This document shows, in pieces, positions 1 through 11,078 of a DNA stretch of 64,000 nt. The notes under the pieces were generated by a model that was not told the origin of the DNA, searched no databases, and worked only from the letters and a program-made list of their open reading frames with translations. Location: NCBI RefSeq assembly GCF_000022905.1, contig NC_012590.1:868001-932000 (forward strand). The letters run 5' to 3'. This stretch comes from Corynebacterium aurimucosum ATCC 700975. Lineage in GTDB: Bacteria > Actinomycetota > Actinomycetes > Mycobacteriales > Mycobacteriaceae. The number at the start of each line of letters is the position of its first letter. Within the stretch, counting starts at the first letter, position 1. Made by a program: the position numbers and the translations under genes.

Positions 1-3000
1 CCTACCTCATGCTCACCTCCAAGGCGGCGGGGATTTTGAAGACCGTGGATACCGTCATCATCGATGAGATCCATGCCTTGGCCGGCACCAAGCGCGGCGT
101 GCACCTGGCGCTGACTTTGGAGCGCCTTGGGCTCATCGCAGGGGAGTTTCAGCGCATTGGACTCTCGGCGACGGTGCGCCCGCTGAGTGCTGTCGCGAAC
201 TTCTTGGGCAGCGACCGTCCCGTGGACATCATCGCGCCACCGGCGAAGAAGCGATGGCAGCTCGACGTCCACGTGCCGGTCGAGGACATGTCGGACCTGC
301 CCACTCCGGAGCAGGGCTCGCCCATCGGGGAGGCGACTGTCGACGACCCCCTTGGCATCACCGAAGGCCCCCAGGATGCGATGCGCGTGCATGCGCAGCG
401 CAAGGAAGAAGGCGGGGCAGGAGACTCCGCCCTGCCCACGGCGAAGTCCATCTGGCCCTTCATCGAAGAAGAGCTTTACGCCGAAATCATGGAGCAGCGC
501 TCCACCCTCGTCTTCGTCAACTCACGCCGCACCGCCGAGCGGCTCACCAGCCGGCTCAACGAGCTCTACGCCCAAGAACACGATCCAGAGTCCTTGAGCC
601 CAGCGACCCGGCGCGATCCGGCCCAGCTGATGAAACAAGTGGACGTCGCCGGCAAGGCCCCTGCCGTCATCGCTCGTGCGCACCACGGTTCGGTATCCAA
701 GGACGAGCGAGCGTTGACGGAAACCATGCTCAAAGAAGGCACGCTCAAGGCCGTGGTGGCCACGAGCTCCCTGGAGCTAGGCATCGACATGGGTGCGGTG
801 GAACTGGTGGTGCAGGTGGAGTCCCCGCCCTCGGTGGCCTCCGGTCTGCAGCGCGTGGGCCGCGCCGGGCACTCGGTCGGTGCGGTCTCTCGCGGTTCCT
901 TCTATCCCAAGCACCGCGCGGACCTCGTGCAATCAGCTCTCACCGTCGCCCGCATGGAGGAGGGTCTCATCGAGGAGATGCACGCCCCGCGCAATCCGTT
1001 GGATGTCTTGGCACAGCAGACGGTGGCGGCGGTGGTGGCGTCGGCAAGCGCGGGCACGAGCGAGGGGCTCGAGGCCGACGAATGGTATGACACCGTGCGC
1101 CGCGCCTGGCCCTATAAGGACCTGGCGCGCGAGGTCTTCGACTCCGTGCTGGATCTGGTCAGTGGCGTGTACCCCTCGACGGATTTTGCGGAGCTGAAAC
1201 CGCGGGTGGTCTATGACCGCGTGACGGGCGTACTGACTCCGCGCCCCGGCGCGCAGCGCGTGGCGGTGACCAACGGCGGCACCATCCCGGACCGCGGCAT
1301 GTTTGGGGTGTTCCTGGTGGGAACTGGTGAGGCCGGTTCCGCGCCGCGCCGCGTGGGCGAGCTCGATGAGGAAATGGTCTATGAAACCCGGGTGGGGGAT
1401 ATCTTTACGCTCGGCGCGACGAGCTGGCGCGTGGAGGAGATTACGCGCGACCAGGTGTTGGTAACTCCCGCGCCGGGGCACACGGGGCGTTTGCCTTTCT
1501 GGAACGGTGACTCCGCGGGGCGGCCCTATGAGCTGGGCAAGGCGCTGGGCGCATTCCGGCGTGAGGCGCACGCGGACCCCTCCGTGGTGCGCGACGCAGA
1601 TGAGAACGCGCGGCGCAATATCGCGGCCTACCTGCACGAGCAGAACGAGGCCACCGGGCTCATCCCGGATGAGAAGACGCTTCTGCTGGAGCGCTTCACG
1701 GATGAGCTGGGGGATTGGCGCGTGCTGCTGCACACCCCGTTTGGCAGGCCGGTGAATGCGGCGTGGGCGCTGGCGGTGGGTCAGCGCGTGGCGGAGCGCA
1801 CCGGGATGGATGCGCAGGCCGTGGCGGGCGATGACGGTATCGTGCTGCGCCTGCCGCAGGGGGAGCAGGACCCGGATGCTTCGCTCTTTCTTTTCGACGC
1901 CGATGAGATCGCGGACATCGTCACCGAACAGGTGGGAAACTCCGCGCTCTTTGCTTCTCGTTTCCGGGAGTGCGCGGCGCGAGCGCTGCTTTTGCCGCGG
2001 CGCAACCCGGGCAAGCGCGCGCCTTTGTGGCAGCAGCGCCAGCGCGCGGAGCAGCTTCTCGACGTCGCCCGCAACTACCCCTCTTTCCCCATCATCCTGG
2101 AGGCCGTGCGCGAGTGCGTGCAGGATGTCTACGACCTGCCGGCGCTCACGGAGGTCATGCGGGAGCTGGCGCACCGTCGCATTCGCATCGCGGAGGTCAC
2201 CACGGAGCAGCCTTCGCCGTTCGCGTCCTCGCTGCTGTTCAACTACACCGGCGCGTTCATGTACGAGGGGGATTCGCCCCTGGCGGAAAAGCGCGCGGCG
2301 GCCCTGGCGCTGGACCCGGCGTTGTTGGCGAAGCTTCTGGGGACGGTGGAGCTGCGCGAGCTTCTCTCCGCTGAAGTCATTGCTGAAGTCCACGCCCAGC
2401 TGCAGCGCACCACTGTAGAACGCCAGGCGCGGACCACCGAGGAGGTCGCGGACCTGCTGCGCGTGCTGGGCCCCATCCCGGTCGAGGAGTTCGGCGCGCA
2501 CGCCACGGTGCCATTGAGCGCACTCGATTCTCTTGGCGCGCGGATCATGCGGGTGCGCACCAACGGCCGCGAGCACGTGGCGCAAGCGCTTGATGCACCG
2601 TTGCTTCGCGACGGCCTGGGCATCCCCGTTCCACCCGGCATCCCCGCCCAGCAGGCCACGATTACCGACGCCCTGGATCAGTTAGTCAGCCGCTGGGCGC
2701 GCACGCGCGGGCCGTTTGTGGCGCGCGATGTGCAAGAAGCTTTTGGTCTCTCGGCCGCGGTGGCGCACTCGACGCTGAACGGTCTGGACTCCATCCTGGC
2801 TGGGCACTACCGGCAGGGCGTGGAGGAGCAGGAGTACTGCGCGGCGGAGGTGCTCAAGGTCATCCGCTCGCGCTCGCTGGCGGCAGCGCGGGCGGCCACA
2901 CAGCCGGTCTCGCCCGCGGCCTTCGGGCGCTTCCTTCCGGACTGGCAGCAGGTGGCGGCAGTAGGCCGGCGCCCCGTGCTGCGCGGGGTGGACGGCGTCT

Positions 3001-4469
3001 TCGCCGTCATTGAGCAGCTGGCCGGGGTGCGCCTGCCTGCTTCGGCCTGGGAGAGTCTCATCTTGCCTGCGCGCGTAGGGGATTATTCGCCGACGATGCT
3101 CGATGAGCTCACCGCCAGCGGCGAGGTTCTCATCGTGGGCGCAGGCAAGGCCGGCTCCAACGACCCCTGGATCATGCTGTTGCCGGCGGACTATGCCGCG
3201 CAGCTCGCCCCGCAGGTTTCTGCGGAGGAGGCTGGCGTGTCCATGCTGCAGACCCAGCTGCTCGAGGCCTTGCAGGGCGGCGGCAGCTACCTTATCTCCG
3301 ATATTCAACCGCAGCTCAGCGGCACCGCAGAAGAGGTTCGCGAGGCCCTCTGGGGTCTGGTGGAGGCAGGTCTGGTCAGCCCCGATTCCTTCGCTCCTAT
3401 CCGGGCCCACCTGGCCGCAGGCGGTCCCGCCGGGCGTGCGGCGCATCGCGCGCGGCGCAGGCCATCGCGCTCGCGTCTGCGCATGGGGCGCACGTCCTTT
3501 GCACAAGCACACAATGTCTCCAGTGCGCCGACCGCGCCCGACGTGGTGGGGCGGTGGTCGCTGGCCGTTGCCGCCGCCACGGATGCGACGTCGCGTTCCA
3601 TCGCGCACGGCGAGGCCTGGCTGGACCGCTACGGTGTGCTTACCCGTGGCTCTGTGGTGGCCGAGGACGTCCTGGGTGGTTTCGCCCTGGCTTATAAGGT
3701 GCTCTCCGGTTTTGAGGAATCCGGCAAGGCCATGCGCGGCTATGTCATTGAGGGCTTGGGGGCGGCGCAGTTCTCCACGCCCGCGGTCATCGACCGCTTG
3801 CGCGGCGTGGATGATTCGCCGGACGTCACCGGCTGGCCCTCCGGAACCCGCGAGCCGCAGACGTATGTTCTGGCCGCGACCGACCCTGCCAACCCCTACG
3901 GTGCGGCGCTGCCCTGGCCCACTACCGACGCCGGCGAATCTGCGGCCCGCCCCACCCGCGCCGCGGGTGCCTTGGTGGTGCTCATGGATGGCCTGCCCGT
4001 AGCCCACCTGACCCGGGGCGGGAAGACGTTGACTACGTTCTTCAACGCTTTGCCCGAGGGCATCGAGCGCACCGAGGTACTAGCCGCAGTGCTTGCAGGC
4101 CTCAACGAGCTGGTGGCCGCCGGGCGCTTGAACAAGCTGGTCGTTGAGAAGGCGAACGGGCGGCCCATCTTCGAGTCAAAGCTTGGCGGTGAGCTGCGCG
4201 CACTGGGCGCGGCGCTGACCCCGAAGGGCGTGCGGATTACTGGCTCTGCCCACACCGCCTCTTCCGGCCGTGCAGGACAGCACGGTCAATCTGGAGAAGC
4301 CGCGCGCTCCGCTGAACCTTACCGTCCCGCACGTCGCGGTGGGCGCCGCGCCGTCGAGGCGATGGAGGAGCTGTCCTTCGATGATCCGGAGGATTCCACT
4401 GAGTCTGGTGGCCCATCGACTACGCCGGGAAGCCCAGGTGGTTTCCGCCCGCGCCGTCGACGCCGCTGA
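1..4469 (+). CDS. lhr: Lhr-type ATP-dependent helicase, 5' end outside window
   Basis: Large superfamily 2 helicase related to Lhr, a 3'-5' DNA translocase implicated in DNA repair in actinobacteria. The reading frame is already open at base 3, so the N-terminus with Walker A lies upstream. Visible are the DEAH-type box (DEIH, about base 72), the second RecA lobe with TLVFVNSRRTAERL and SSLELGIDMG, the motif VI signature QRVGRAGH, and then the long winged-helix/Lhr-core C-terminal part. The last 60 residues are low complexity and end in an arginine run. A Nei-type glycosylase follows one gene later; in mycobacteria lhr and a nei gene are neighbours, which supports a repair role. Long open frames on the minus strand here are shadows caused by high GC. 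Confidence 0.93.
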   Translation, partial: YLMLTSKAAGILKTVDTVIIDEIHALAGTKRGVHLALTLERLGLIAGEFQRIGLSATVRPLSAVANFLGSDRPVDIIAPPAKKRWQLDVHVPVEDMSDLPTPEQGSPIGEATVDDPLGITEGPQDAMRVHAQRKEEGGAGDSALPTAKSIWPFIEEELYAEIMEQRSTLVFVNSRRTAERLTSRLNELYAQEHDPESLSPATRRDPAQLMKQVDVAGKAPAVIARAHHGSVSKDERALTETMLKEGTLKAVVATSSLELGIDMGAVELVVQVESPPSVASGLQRVGRAGHSVGAVSRGSFYPKHRADLVQSALTVARMEEGLIEEMHAPRNPLDVLAQQTVAAVVASASAGTSEGLEADEWYDTVRRAWPYKDLAREVFDSVLDLVSGVYPSTDFAELKPRVVYDRVTGVLTPRPGAQRVAVTNGGTIPDRGMFGVFLVGTGEAGSAPRRVGELDEEMVYETRVGDIFTLGATSWRVEEITRDQVLVTPAPGHTGRLPFWNGDSAGRPYELGKALGAFRREAHADPSVVRDADENARRNIAAYLHEQNEATGLIPDEKTLLLERFTDELGDWRVLLHTPFGRPVNAAWALAVGQRVAERTGMDAQAVAGDDGIVLRLPQGEQDPDASLFLFDADEIADIVTEQVGNSALFASRFRECAARALLLPRRNPGKRAPLWQQRQRAEQLLDVARNYPSFPIILEAVRECVQDVYDLPALTEVMRELAHRRIRIAEVTTEQPSPFASSLLFNYTGAFMYEGDSPLAEKRAAALALDPALLAKLLGTVELRELLSAEVIAEVHAQLQRTTVERQARTTEEVADLLRVLGPIPVEEFGAHATVPLSALDSLGARIMRVRTNGREHVAQALDAPLLRDGLGIPVPPGIPAQQATITDALDQLVSRWARTRGPFVARDVQEAFGLSAAVAHSTLNGLDSILAGHYRQGVEEQEYCAAEVLKVIRSRSLAAARAATQPVSPAAFGRFLPDWQQVAAVGRRPVLRGVDGVFAVIEQLAGVRLPASAWESLILPARVGDYSPTMLDELTASGEVLIVGAGKAGSNDPWIMLLPADYAAQLAPQVSAEEAGVSMLQTQLLEALQGGGSYLISDIQPQLSGTAEEVREALWGLVEAGLVSPDSFAPIRAHLAAGGPAGRAAHRARRRPSRSRLRMGRTSFAQAHNVSSAPTAPDVVGRWSLAVAAATDATSRSIAHGEAWLDRYGVLTRGSVVAEDVLGGFALAYKVLSGFEESGKAMRGYVIEGLGAAQFSTPAVIDRLRGVDDSPDVTGWPSGTREPQTYVLAATDPANPYGAALPWPTTDAGESAARPTRAAGALVVLMDGLPVAHLTRGGKTLTTFFNALPEGIERTEVLAAVLAGLNELVAAGRLNKLVVEKANGRPIFESKLGGELRALGAALTPKGVRITGSAHTASSGRAGQHGQSGEAARSAEPYRPARRGGRRAVEAMEELSFDDPEDSTESGGPSTTPGSPGGFRPRRRRR

Positions 4470-4488
4470 ATGATATTCACCTTCATTT

Positions 4489-4503
4489 AGCCCACGGGCT
4501 TTT
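4489..4503 (+). terminator. weak hairpin after lhr
   Basis: AGCCC and GGGCT are separated by two bases and followed by TTTTC. The stem is short, so this may be only a weak terminator between lhr and lldD. Confidence 0.3.
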
Positions 4504-4507
4504 CATG

Positions 4508-4516
4508 GGTCTAACC
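4508..4516. promoter_or_regulatory. possible GntR/LldR-type half-palindrome GGTCTAACC
   Basis: GGT-CTA-ACC lies 41 bases before the lldD start. FadR-type GntR regulators such as corynebacterial LldR bind GT-NNN-AC cores. Only the core matches, so this is a weak candidate operator. Confidence 0.25.
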
Positions 4517-4556
4517 TCAAAAGCTGATAGCCCAATAGAAAAGGAGTCTTGTTTCC

Positions 4557-5825
4557 ATGCGGCTAAAGCGCCAACTGCCCAACGTGTCCGAGCTCAAGAA
4601 CCTCATGCGGTTCGAAGCACCCAACCTCGACCGCCGGGCAGCACGCCTGGCAGAGGCCGCTGATGTGTGGGATCTGCGCAAGATTGCCAAGCGCCGCACC
4701 CCGAAGGCGGCCTTCGACTACGTCGATGGTGCAGCCCGCGACGAGGTCAGCTACCGAGAGTCCCGCGACTTCTTCCGTGATGTGCGCCTCATGCCCAACG
4801 TGCTCAACGGTGCGAACGACATCTCCTTGAGCACCGAGATCGCCGGCGAGCCCGCGGCCCTGCCTTTCGGCATCGCGCCAACCGGCTTTACCCGCTTCAT
4901 GCATGCCGAGGGCGAAGACGCCGGCAGCCAGGCTGCCCGCGATGCGGGAATCCCATTCACCTTGTCCACGATGGGCACGCGCTCGGTCGAGGAGGTCGCA
5001 GCGTCGCAAGGCAATAGCGGGCGCCGCTGGTTCCAGCTCTACCTGTGGAAGGATCACTCCGCCTGCCAGGAACTCATCGAACGCGCTGCCGCCAACGGCT
5101 ATGACACCCTCGTGGTCACCGTGGATACGCCCGTGGCGGGCCAGCGTCTGCGCGATACCCGTAACGGCATGCGCATCCCGCCGCGCCTGACCGCCGGCAC
5201 CGTCTTCGACGCCGCGTGGCGCCCCGAGTGGTGGTTCAACTTCCTCACCACGGACCCGGTCACCTTTGCCTCCCTGACCTCGACCACCGGCACACTAGGC
5301 GAGCTGGTCAACACCATGTTTGACCCAGGCCTCAACTTCGAGGACCTAGCGTGGATTCGCAAGCAGTGGACGGGCAAGCTCTTCGTCAAGGGAATCGTCA
5401 ACCCCGAGGACGCCCGCAAGGTCATCGACCTTGGCGCCGACGGCATCGTGGTCTCCTCCCACGGCGGGCGCCAGCTCGACCGCGTGGTCAACACCCTCCA
5501 AGCCCTTGAGGCCGTGCGCGCGGAGGTAGGCCCGGACGTGGAGATCATCTACGACTCCGGCATTATGTCCGGCGTCGACATCGCCATTGCGCTGTCTCTG
5601 GGTGCGGATTTCGTCCTCATCGGCCGCGCCTACCTCTACGGGCTGATGGCCGGCGGCAAGGAAGGCGTCGACCGCGTCATTGAGCTGCTCGCGGAGGAGT
5701 TCAAGAACACCCTCCAGCTGCTCGGCGTGAAGAAGATCGAAGACCTTTCCCGCCAGCACGTGGTCACCCCGTGGGAGCCGGGTGCGCTGGCATTCGGTGA
5801 AGGAAGGAACACGCCGGTAGAGTAG
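4557..5825 (+). CDS. lldD: quinone-dependent L-lactate dehydrogenase (FMN)
   Basis: FMN-dependent alpha-hydroxy acid dehydrogenase of 422 residues that oxidises L-lactate to pyruvate and passes electrons to the quinone pool at the membrane. The family signature SHGGRQLD, holding the catalytic His and the substrate-binding Arg, lies near residue 300. Other FMN-pocket segments are PFGIAPTGF, TLSTMGTRS, FQLYLWKD and VTVDTPVAGQR. The C-terminal half has the usual YDSGIMSGVDIAIALSLGAD and IGRAYLYGL. Length agrees with corynebacterial LldD. AAAAGGAG about 10 nt upstream supports the ATG. No permease precedes it, so it may be its own transcription unit. A different hydroxy-acid substrate is possible but less likely. 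Confidence 0.92.
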   Translation: MRLKRQLPNVSELKNLMRFEAPNLDRRAARLAEAADVWDLRKIAKRRTPKAAFDYVDGAARDEVSYRESRDFFRDVRLMPNVLNGANDISLSTEIAGEPAALPFGIAPTGFTRFMHAEGEDAGSQAARDAGIPFTLSTMGTRSVEEVAASQGNSGRRWFQLYLWKDHSACQELIERAAANGYDTLVVTVDTPVAGQRLRDTRNGMRIPPRLTAGTVFDAAWRPEWWFNFLTTDPVTFASLTSTTGTLGELVNTMFDPGLNFEDLAWIRKQWTGKLFVKGIVNPEDARKVIDLGADGIVVSSHGGRQLDRVVNTLQALEAVRAEVGPDVEIIYDSGIMSGVDIAIALSLGADFVLIGRAYLYGLMAGGKEGVDRVIELLAEEFKNTLQLLGVKKIEDLSRQHVVTPWEPGALAFGEGRNTPVE

Positions 5826-5852
5826 GCACCCGTTTGGTGAGGAGGTTCTGCT

Positions 5853-6674
5853 GTGCCCGAGGGTGATTCCGTACTGCAGCTGTCGAATCGGCTGCAGTTC
5901 ATGGAAGGCCGGCGCGTAACCTCCTCCTCCCTGCGCGTGCCGCGCTATGCCACCGTGCGTTTCGACGGGCTGGTGTGCGAGGAGGTCTGGCCCTATGGCA
6001 AGCACCTCTTCATGGACTTCGGGGGTGAGCTCATCCTTCATACCCACCTCAAGATGGAAGGCACGTGGGCCATCCACTATGCCGGGGACCGCTGGCGCAA
6101 GCCCGGCCACAGCGCGCGCGTGGTGCTGCAGATGGAGAATACCCCGCGCGATATTGAGTTGGTGGGGCACTGGCTAGGGCTGGTCGAGGTCTTTCCATCC
6201 CGCGAGTTTGAGCAGCACATGGCGCACCTAGGCCCCGACATCCTCGCGCCTGAGTGGTTGGAAGGCGGCTTTGAGGAGGCTGTGCACCGCATTGAGTCGC
6301 GCCCCGAGCGCAGCATCGGCGCGGCCCTCCTGGACCAGCGCAACGTGGCAGGCTTGGGCAACGAATACCGCGCCGAGGTCTGCTTCCTGGCCGGCGTTCA
6401 TCCAGCAACACCTGTAGCGCTTGTCGACGTCCCCCAGATCCTCACCATCTCCCGTCGCCTCATCTGGGCCAACCGAGACTCGCCGGTACGTGTGACCACC
6501 GGCGTGAAAAGGGCAGGGGAGACCACCTATGTCTTCGGACGCAACCGTCAGCGCTGCCGGCGCTGCGGCACGCTCATTGAGAAATCCACGCTGGGTGGTG
6601 TGGACGCCGGCGGCGATGAAGGAGAGTTGGAGCGCGTCATCTGGTGGTGCCCGCACTGCCAGCCGCGTCGCTAG
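5853..6674 (+). CDS. Fpg/Nei-family DNA glycosylase (Nei2-like)
   Basis: Bifunctional base-excision repair glycosylase/AP lyase of 273 residues that would remove oxidised bases. It begins with GTG and reads M-P-E-G-D; after Met removal Pro becomes the catalytic nucleophile and Glu the general acid, as in the Fpg/Nei family. The MPEGD start, as opposed to MPELP, favours the Nei branch. The helix-two-turn-helix is around residues 150-200 (DQRNVAGLGNEYRAE). The C-terminal zinc finger has CRRCG and CPHC pairs with a longer than usual insert between them. The start is 27 nt after lldD with a GAGGAGG ribosome site. The nearby lhr helicase is a plausible repair partner by context. Confidence 0.9.
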   Translation: MPEGDSVLQLSNRLQFMEGRRVTSSSLRVPRYATVRFDGLVCEEVWPYGKHLFMDFGGELILHTHLKMEGTWAIHYAGDRWRKPGHSARVVLQMENTPRDIELVGHWLGLVEVFPSREFEQHMAHLGPDILAPEWLEGGFEEAVHRIESRPERSIGAALLDQRNVAGLGNEYRAEVCFLAGVHPATPVALVDVPQILTISRRLIWANRDSPVRVTTGVKRAGETTYVFGRNRQRCRRCGTLIEKSTLGGVDAGGDEGELERVIWWCPHCQPRR

Positions 6675-6677
6675 GCT
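6672..6677 (+). promoter_or_regulatory. -10 box TAGGCT for leaderless yccF
   Basis: TAGGCT is followed by exactly 7 nt and the ATG at 6685, the arrangement repeated at many starts in this window. It overlaps the end of the glycosylase gene. Confidence 0.5.
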
Positions 6678-6684
6678 GGGATGC

Positions 6685-7098
6685 ATGAAGATCATTTTGA
6701 ACATCATCTGGTTGGCAACTGGTGGCCTTGTCCTCGCACTGGGCTACTTCCTCCTCGGCATCCTGGCCTGCATCCCCGTCGTGACGATTCCTGCCGGTGT
6801 GGCCTCGATGCGTATGGCGAATTTCGCGCTGTGGCCCTTTGGGCGCTCCGTCATTCAACCGGTCAAAGGTACCGGTGGCATGTCTCGGTTCTCTAACGTT
6901 GTCTGGTTCCTTGTCGCTGGCCTGTGGCTGGCCATCGGCCACGTCACCACTGCAGCGGCGCAGGCAGTGACCATCGTGGGCATCCCGGTGGCTCTGGCCA
7001 ACCTGAAGATGATCCCGGTGACATGCTTCCCGTTCGGCCGCAAGATTGTCGACTCAGATGAGATCCCCTTCGGCTGGGAGTCGATGATCAAGCTTTAA
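6685..7098 (+). CDS. YccF-domain inner membrane protein
   Basis: Small membrane protein of 137 residues with two copies of the YccF repeat. The first hydrophobic block (residues 2-35, with GYFLLGILACIPVVTIPAG) is followed by a loop with FALWPFGR. The second block (about 70-105) is followed by the parallel CFPFGRKI. That internal duplication is the hallmark of the family, whose function is unknown. The start at 6685 is preferred over longer in-frame versions because those run into the glycosylase gene and a TAGGCT -10 sits 7 nt upstream; no good ribosome site is visible. Confidence 0.85.
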   Translation: MKIILNIIWLATGGLVLALGYFLLGILACIPVVTIPAGVASMRMANFALWPFGRSVIQPVKGTGGMSRFSNVVWFLVAGLWLAIGHVTTAAAQAVTIVGIPVALANLKMIPVTCFPFGRKIVDSDEIPFGWESMIKL

Positions 7099-7150
7099 CG
7101 ATTCTCTCTCCGGTTGCGGGGGTGGTCAGGGTGCTTTAGTGTTCTGGGTC

Positions 7151-8218
7151 ATGGGGGATTTAGAGACCTATTTCTCCTACCGCAACTCGGGGATTTCTTT
7201 GGTGGAGCTGGCGGTAGGAGGCGAGAAACGTTTACGCGCACTCGGCGCTTCGCCTGCTGACGCCGCCGAACTGGCACGCCTGAACCACATTTACTTCGGC
7301 GCCACGAAATTCACGGGTAAGCAACGACAAGCTCGAGCCCGAGCTGCCGAACAACGCCATGATCTGGCCACACTCAGCCTCATCGAGTCCTATACCAAGA
7401 AACTGAAGAATCAGCTGCATGCCTGGAACCTAAGGGTCAAGCTTGCCGGTACCCCAGCACACAACATCCCAGCCGTGGCGGCCAAGCGCTTAAAAGAGCT
7501 CAAGCCCAAACGCGTGCCCACACCTGGTGTGCGCATGACCTATCGCGCTGACGGTCCACACTCGCTGACCATTACCGATGACCCCATGACCGTGACCGAG
7601 ATGCGCGGCGTGCTGGAATCCATCAACCAGGACAACCTGCTGGAAGCAGCCAATCACGTCTTCTTCACCAAGTCCCACGGCGGAACCAAACCAGCCGTAT
7701 TCACCAGCGTGGTGGTGACCTTGGACAAGCTCGACAAGATTGTTAGCGGCGACGGCGATGACATCGTGCTCGAACTAACCAATGGTGGCCGAATGACCGG
7801 CACGGAGTTTTTGAACTACAAGTTTGCCGAGATCGGCTACGTCACCCTCATCCACCCCACCATCGGGCCGGTGTGGCTGCACCGCATGAAACGCCTAGCC
7901 GGGTTTGAGCAGCGCATGATGGCTAGTGCTGAGCATCCCACCTGTGCCAGGAAAGGATGTAATAAGCCTGCTGATTATGCCCAGGTGCACCACCTCATTC
8001 CGTGGAAAGCAGGAGGTACCACCGACCCGCCGAATCTGACGATGCTGTGTGCTTATCACAACGGCATTAACGATGATGACCCAGAGAAACCCACCGGGGC
8101 CGGCTATGTCTTCCGACTGCGCGGTGATGTGGACTACATCCCACCCTGGGGAGAACCAATCACCGCCCAGGTTGCCTATCAAACCGCGCAGCACGGACTT
8201 GGACCGCCCGACAGCTAA
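7151..8218 (+). CDS. HNH endonuclease-domain protein (13E12/DUF222-like)
   Basis: Protein of 355 residues whose C-terminus carries an HNH nuclease motif: a CxxxxC pair, HHLIPWKAGG, a conserved Asn (PNLTML) and a final CAYHN. The N-terminal two thirds resemble the helical region of the actinobacterial 13E12 repeat/DUF222 family, which is often multi-copy and scattered in genomes. The biological role of this family is not established; nicking or homing activity is only inferred. The ATG at 7151 follows a TAGTGT -10 by 8 nt; an upstream in-frame GTG at 7139 overlaps that box and is less likely. It stands alone between yccF and the convergent pgi. Confidence 0.82.
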   Translation: MGDLETYFSYRNSGISLVELAVGGEKRLRALGASPADAAELARLNHIYFGATKFTGKQRQARARAAEQRHDLATLSLIESYTKKLKNQLHAWNLRVKLAGTPAHNIPAVAAKRLKELKPKRVPTPGVRMTYRADGPHSLTITDDPMTVTEMRGVLESINQDNLLEAANHVFFTKSHGGTKPAVFTSVVVTLDKLDKIVSGDGDDIVLELTNGGRMTGTEFLNYKFAEIGYVTLIHPTIGPVWLHRMKRLAGFEQRMMASAEHPTCARKGCNKPADYAQVHHLIPWKAGGTTDPPNLTMLCAYHNGINDDDPEKPTGAGYVFRLRGDVDYIPPWGEPITAQVAYQTAQHGLGPPDS

Positions 8219-8342
8219 ACCGCCACGCAACACAAAAGACACGCGGATGCCCGCAGGAAGGTAAAACACCACGCGGACGCCCACAAGGGCCTCCGCGGCG
8301 TTGGCGATCCGAGCTTCCGATCAGCGCTTGAAAACGCGTGAA

Positions 8343-8364
8343 CCCCCGACCGTTCGGCCGGGGG
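8343..8364 (-). terminator. hairpin downstream of pgi
   Basis: CCCCCG and CGGGGG arms with an inner CCG/CGG extension and one mismatch enclose a tiny loop. It sits 18 bp past the pgi stop and also faces the HNH gene, so it may terminate both. There is no clean T run. Confidence 0.6.
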
Positions 8365-8381
8365 ACGTCGCCAAGCAGTGC

Positions 8382-10016
<1,635 letters not shown>

Positions 10017-10117
10017 TGCAAAAGCCTTTCTGGCAGGTAGCAGACATGAAACTTACTGTGTCCACCGTAGTCCAGAAATCCCTTCGCTGCCGAAGCAGAA
10101 GGCTGCACTGCGATGAA

Positions 10118-11011
10118 CTAGGCGTAGAGCTTTAAATCGAATTGCTTCATCGTGTTTCCGATCTCCATGGCGCCCACTTCGACGTCAGAGGGATCCTGGT
10201 CGTTGCCGAAGGACAGCACACCAACGGCCCAGAGCTTGCCGTCGATGGAAGCATAGACTGGTCCGCCACTATCTCCCGGGGCGCTGTCATTGCCGAAAGT
10301 AAACAGCCCTTGATCCTCGTGGCGGTCGATGAAGTTGCCACAGGAGACTCCTCGCGTGGAGCCGGCGCGGCAAATTGTGGGCTTCGTCAAAGCAACGTCC
10401 TCAAGGGGCATCCATCCTGCCAAAGGCGCGTTCAGAGCAGGTGACGTCGAGACTTGGGCGGCTGGGTTGGAGACCTCGATGAGCGCGATGTCGGCTGAGT
10501 TAATCCTGTCCGTATTGGTATTGCGGGCCTCTAACACCATCTCGCCGATCTTCACGTTGTCTCCAGCGCGATCCTTGTAGAAAAAGGTGTCGCCTTGATC
10601 CCCGCAGTGGCCGGCGGTGAGGATAAAGAGGCGCTCGCCGTCGCCAACGAAATGACCAGCGGAGCATCGTCCGCTGCTGTCTGCGTTGTAAATTGCGACC
10701 CCCGGAGTGAGAACACCAGCCGTCATGAAGTACTCAGCTGCCTCCGGTTGGGCCAGATCCACGCGGGGATCGGGGCGTTCCGCCTGGGGGATTTCAGTGG
10801 TGTTATCCCAGAGAGAATCGCTGTCGAGGACTTCTTCCGAACCCCTATTTGTTCCGGAGTTCTGTGCGCGGCCGGAATCACCGATGGCAGGAAGGTTCAG
10901 GGTTGTGGTGGTGATGGTAGCGACGTGGGAGGAAGAACCGCTGCAGGCGGTCAGCGCGAAGGCGGAAGTAGCTGCGGCGAGAGTTGGAGCGAGACGAGAG
11001 AAAAAGCGCAT
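10118..11011 (-). CDS. secreted trypsin-like serine protease, probable lipoprotein
   Basis: Chymotrypsin-fold (S1) protease of 297 residues. A signal sequence (MRFFSRLAPTL...) ends in the lipobox LTAC, so it is probably diacylglyceryl-anchored outside the membrane. Catalytic residues are visible as LTAGHC (His), NSADIALIEV (Asp) and APGDSGGPVY (Ser). The start is set at the ATG at 11011: an in-frame codon 18 nt upstream gives an unusual extra MSYSLL, and a TACTCT -10 box lies 6 nt before the chosen ATG. Substrate unknown; a role in envelope protein processing is an inference. Confidence 0.86.
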   Translation of the reverse strand: MRFFSRLAPTLAAATSAFALTACSGSSSHVATITTTTLNLPAIGDSGRAQNSGTNRGSEEVLDSDSLWDNTTEIPQAERPDPRVDLAQPEAAEYFMTAGVLTPGVAIYNADSSGRCSAGHFVGDGERLFILTAGHCGDQGDTFFYKDRAGDNVKIGEMVLEARNTNTDRINSADIALIEVSNPAAQVSTSPALNAPLAGWMPLEDVALTKPTICRAGSTRGVSCGNFIDRHEDQGLFTFGNDSAPGDSGGPVYASIDGKLWAVGVLSFGNDQDPSDVEVGAMEIGNTMKQFDLKLYA

Positions 11012-11078
11012 GAGGAGAGAGTAGCTCACGACCTAGCGTGAGGCGCGTGCGTTGGGGATTATTCCGCGGGCCGCTCAG

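Noticed and set aside
933..2585. Long minus-strand open frame opposite lhr (and a similar one at 2682-4007)
   Set aside because: Composition is Arg/Gln/His-rich with no domain pattern; the plus-strand Lhr motifs are unambiguous, so it is a high-GC shadow.
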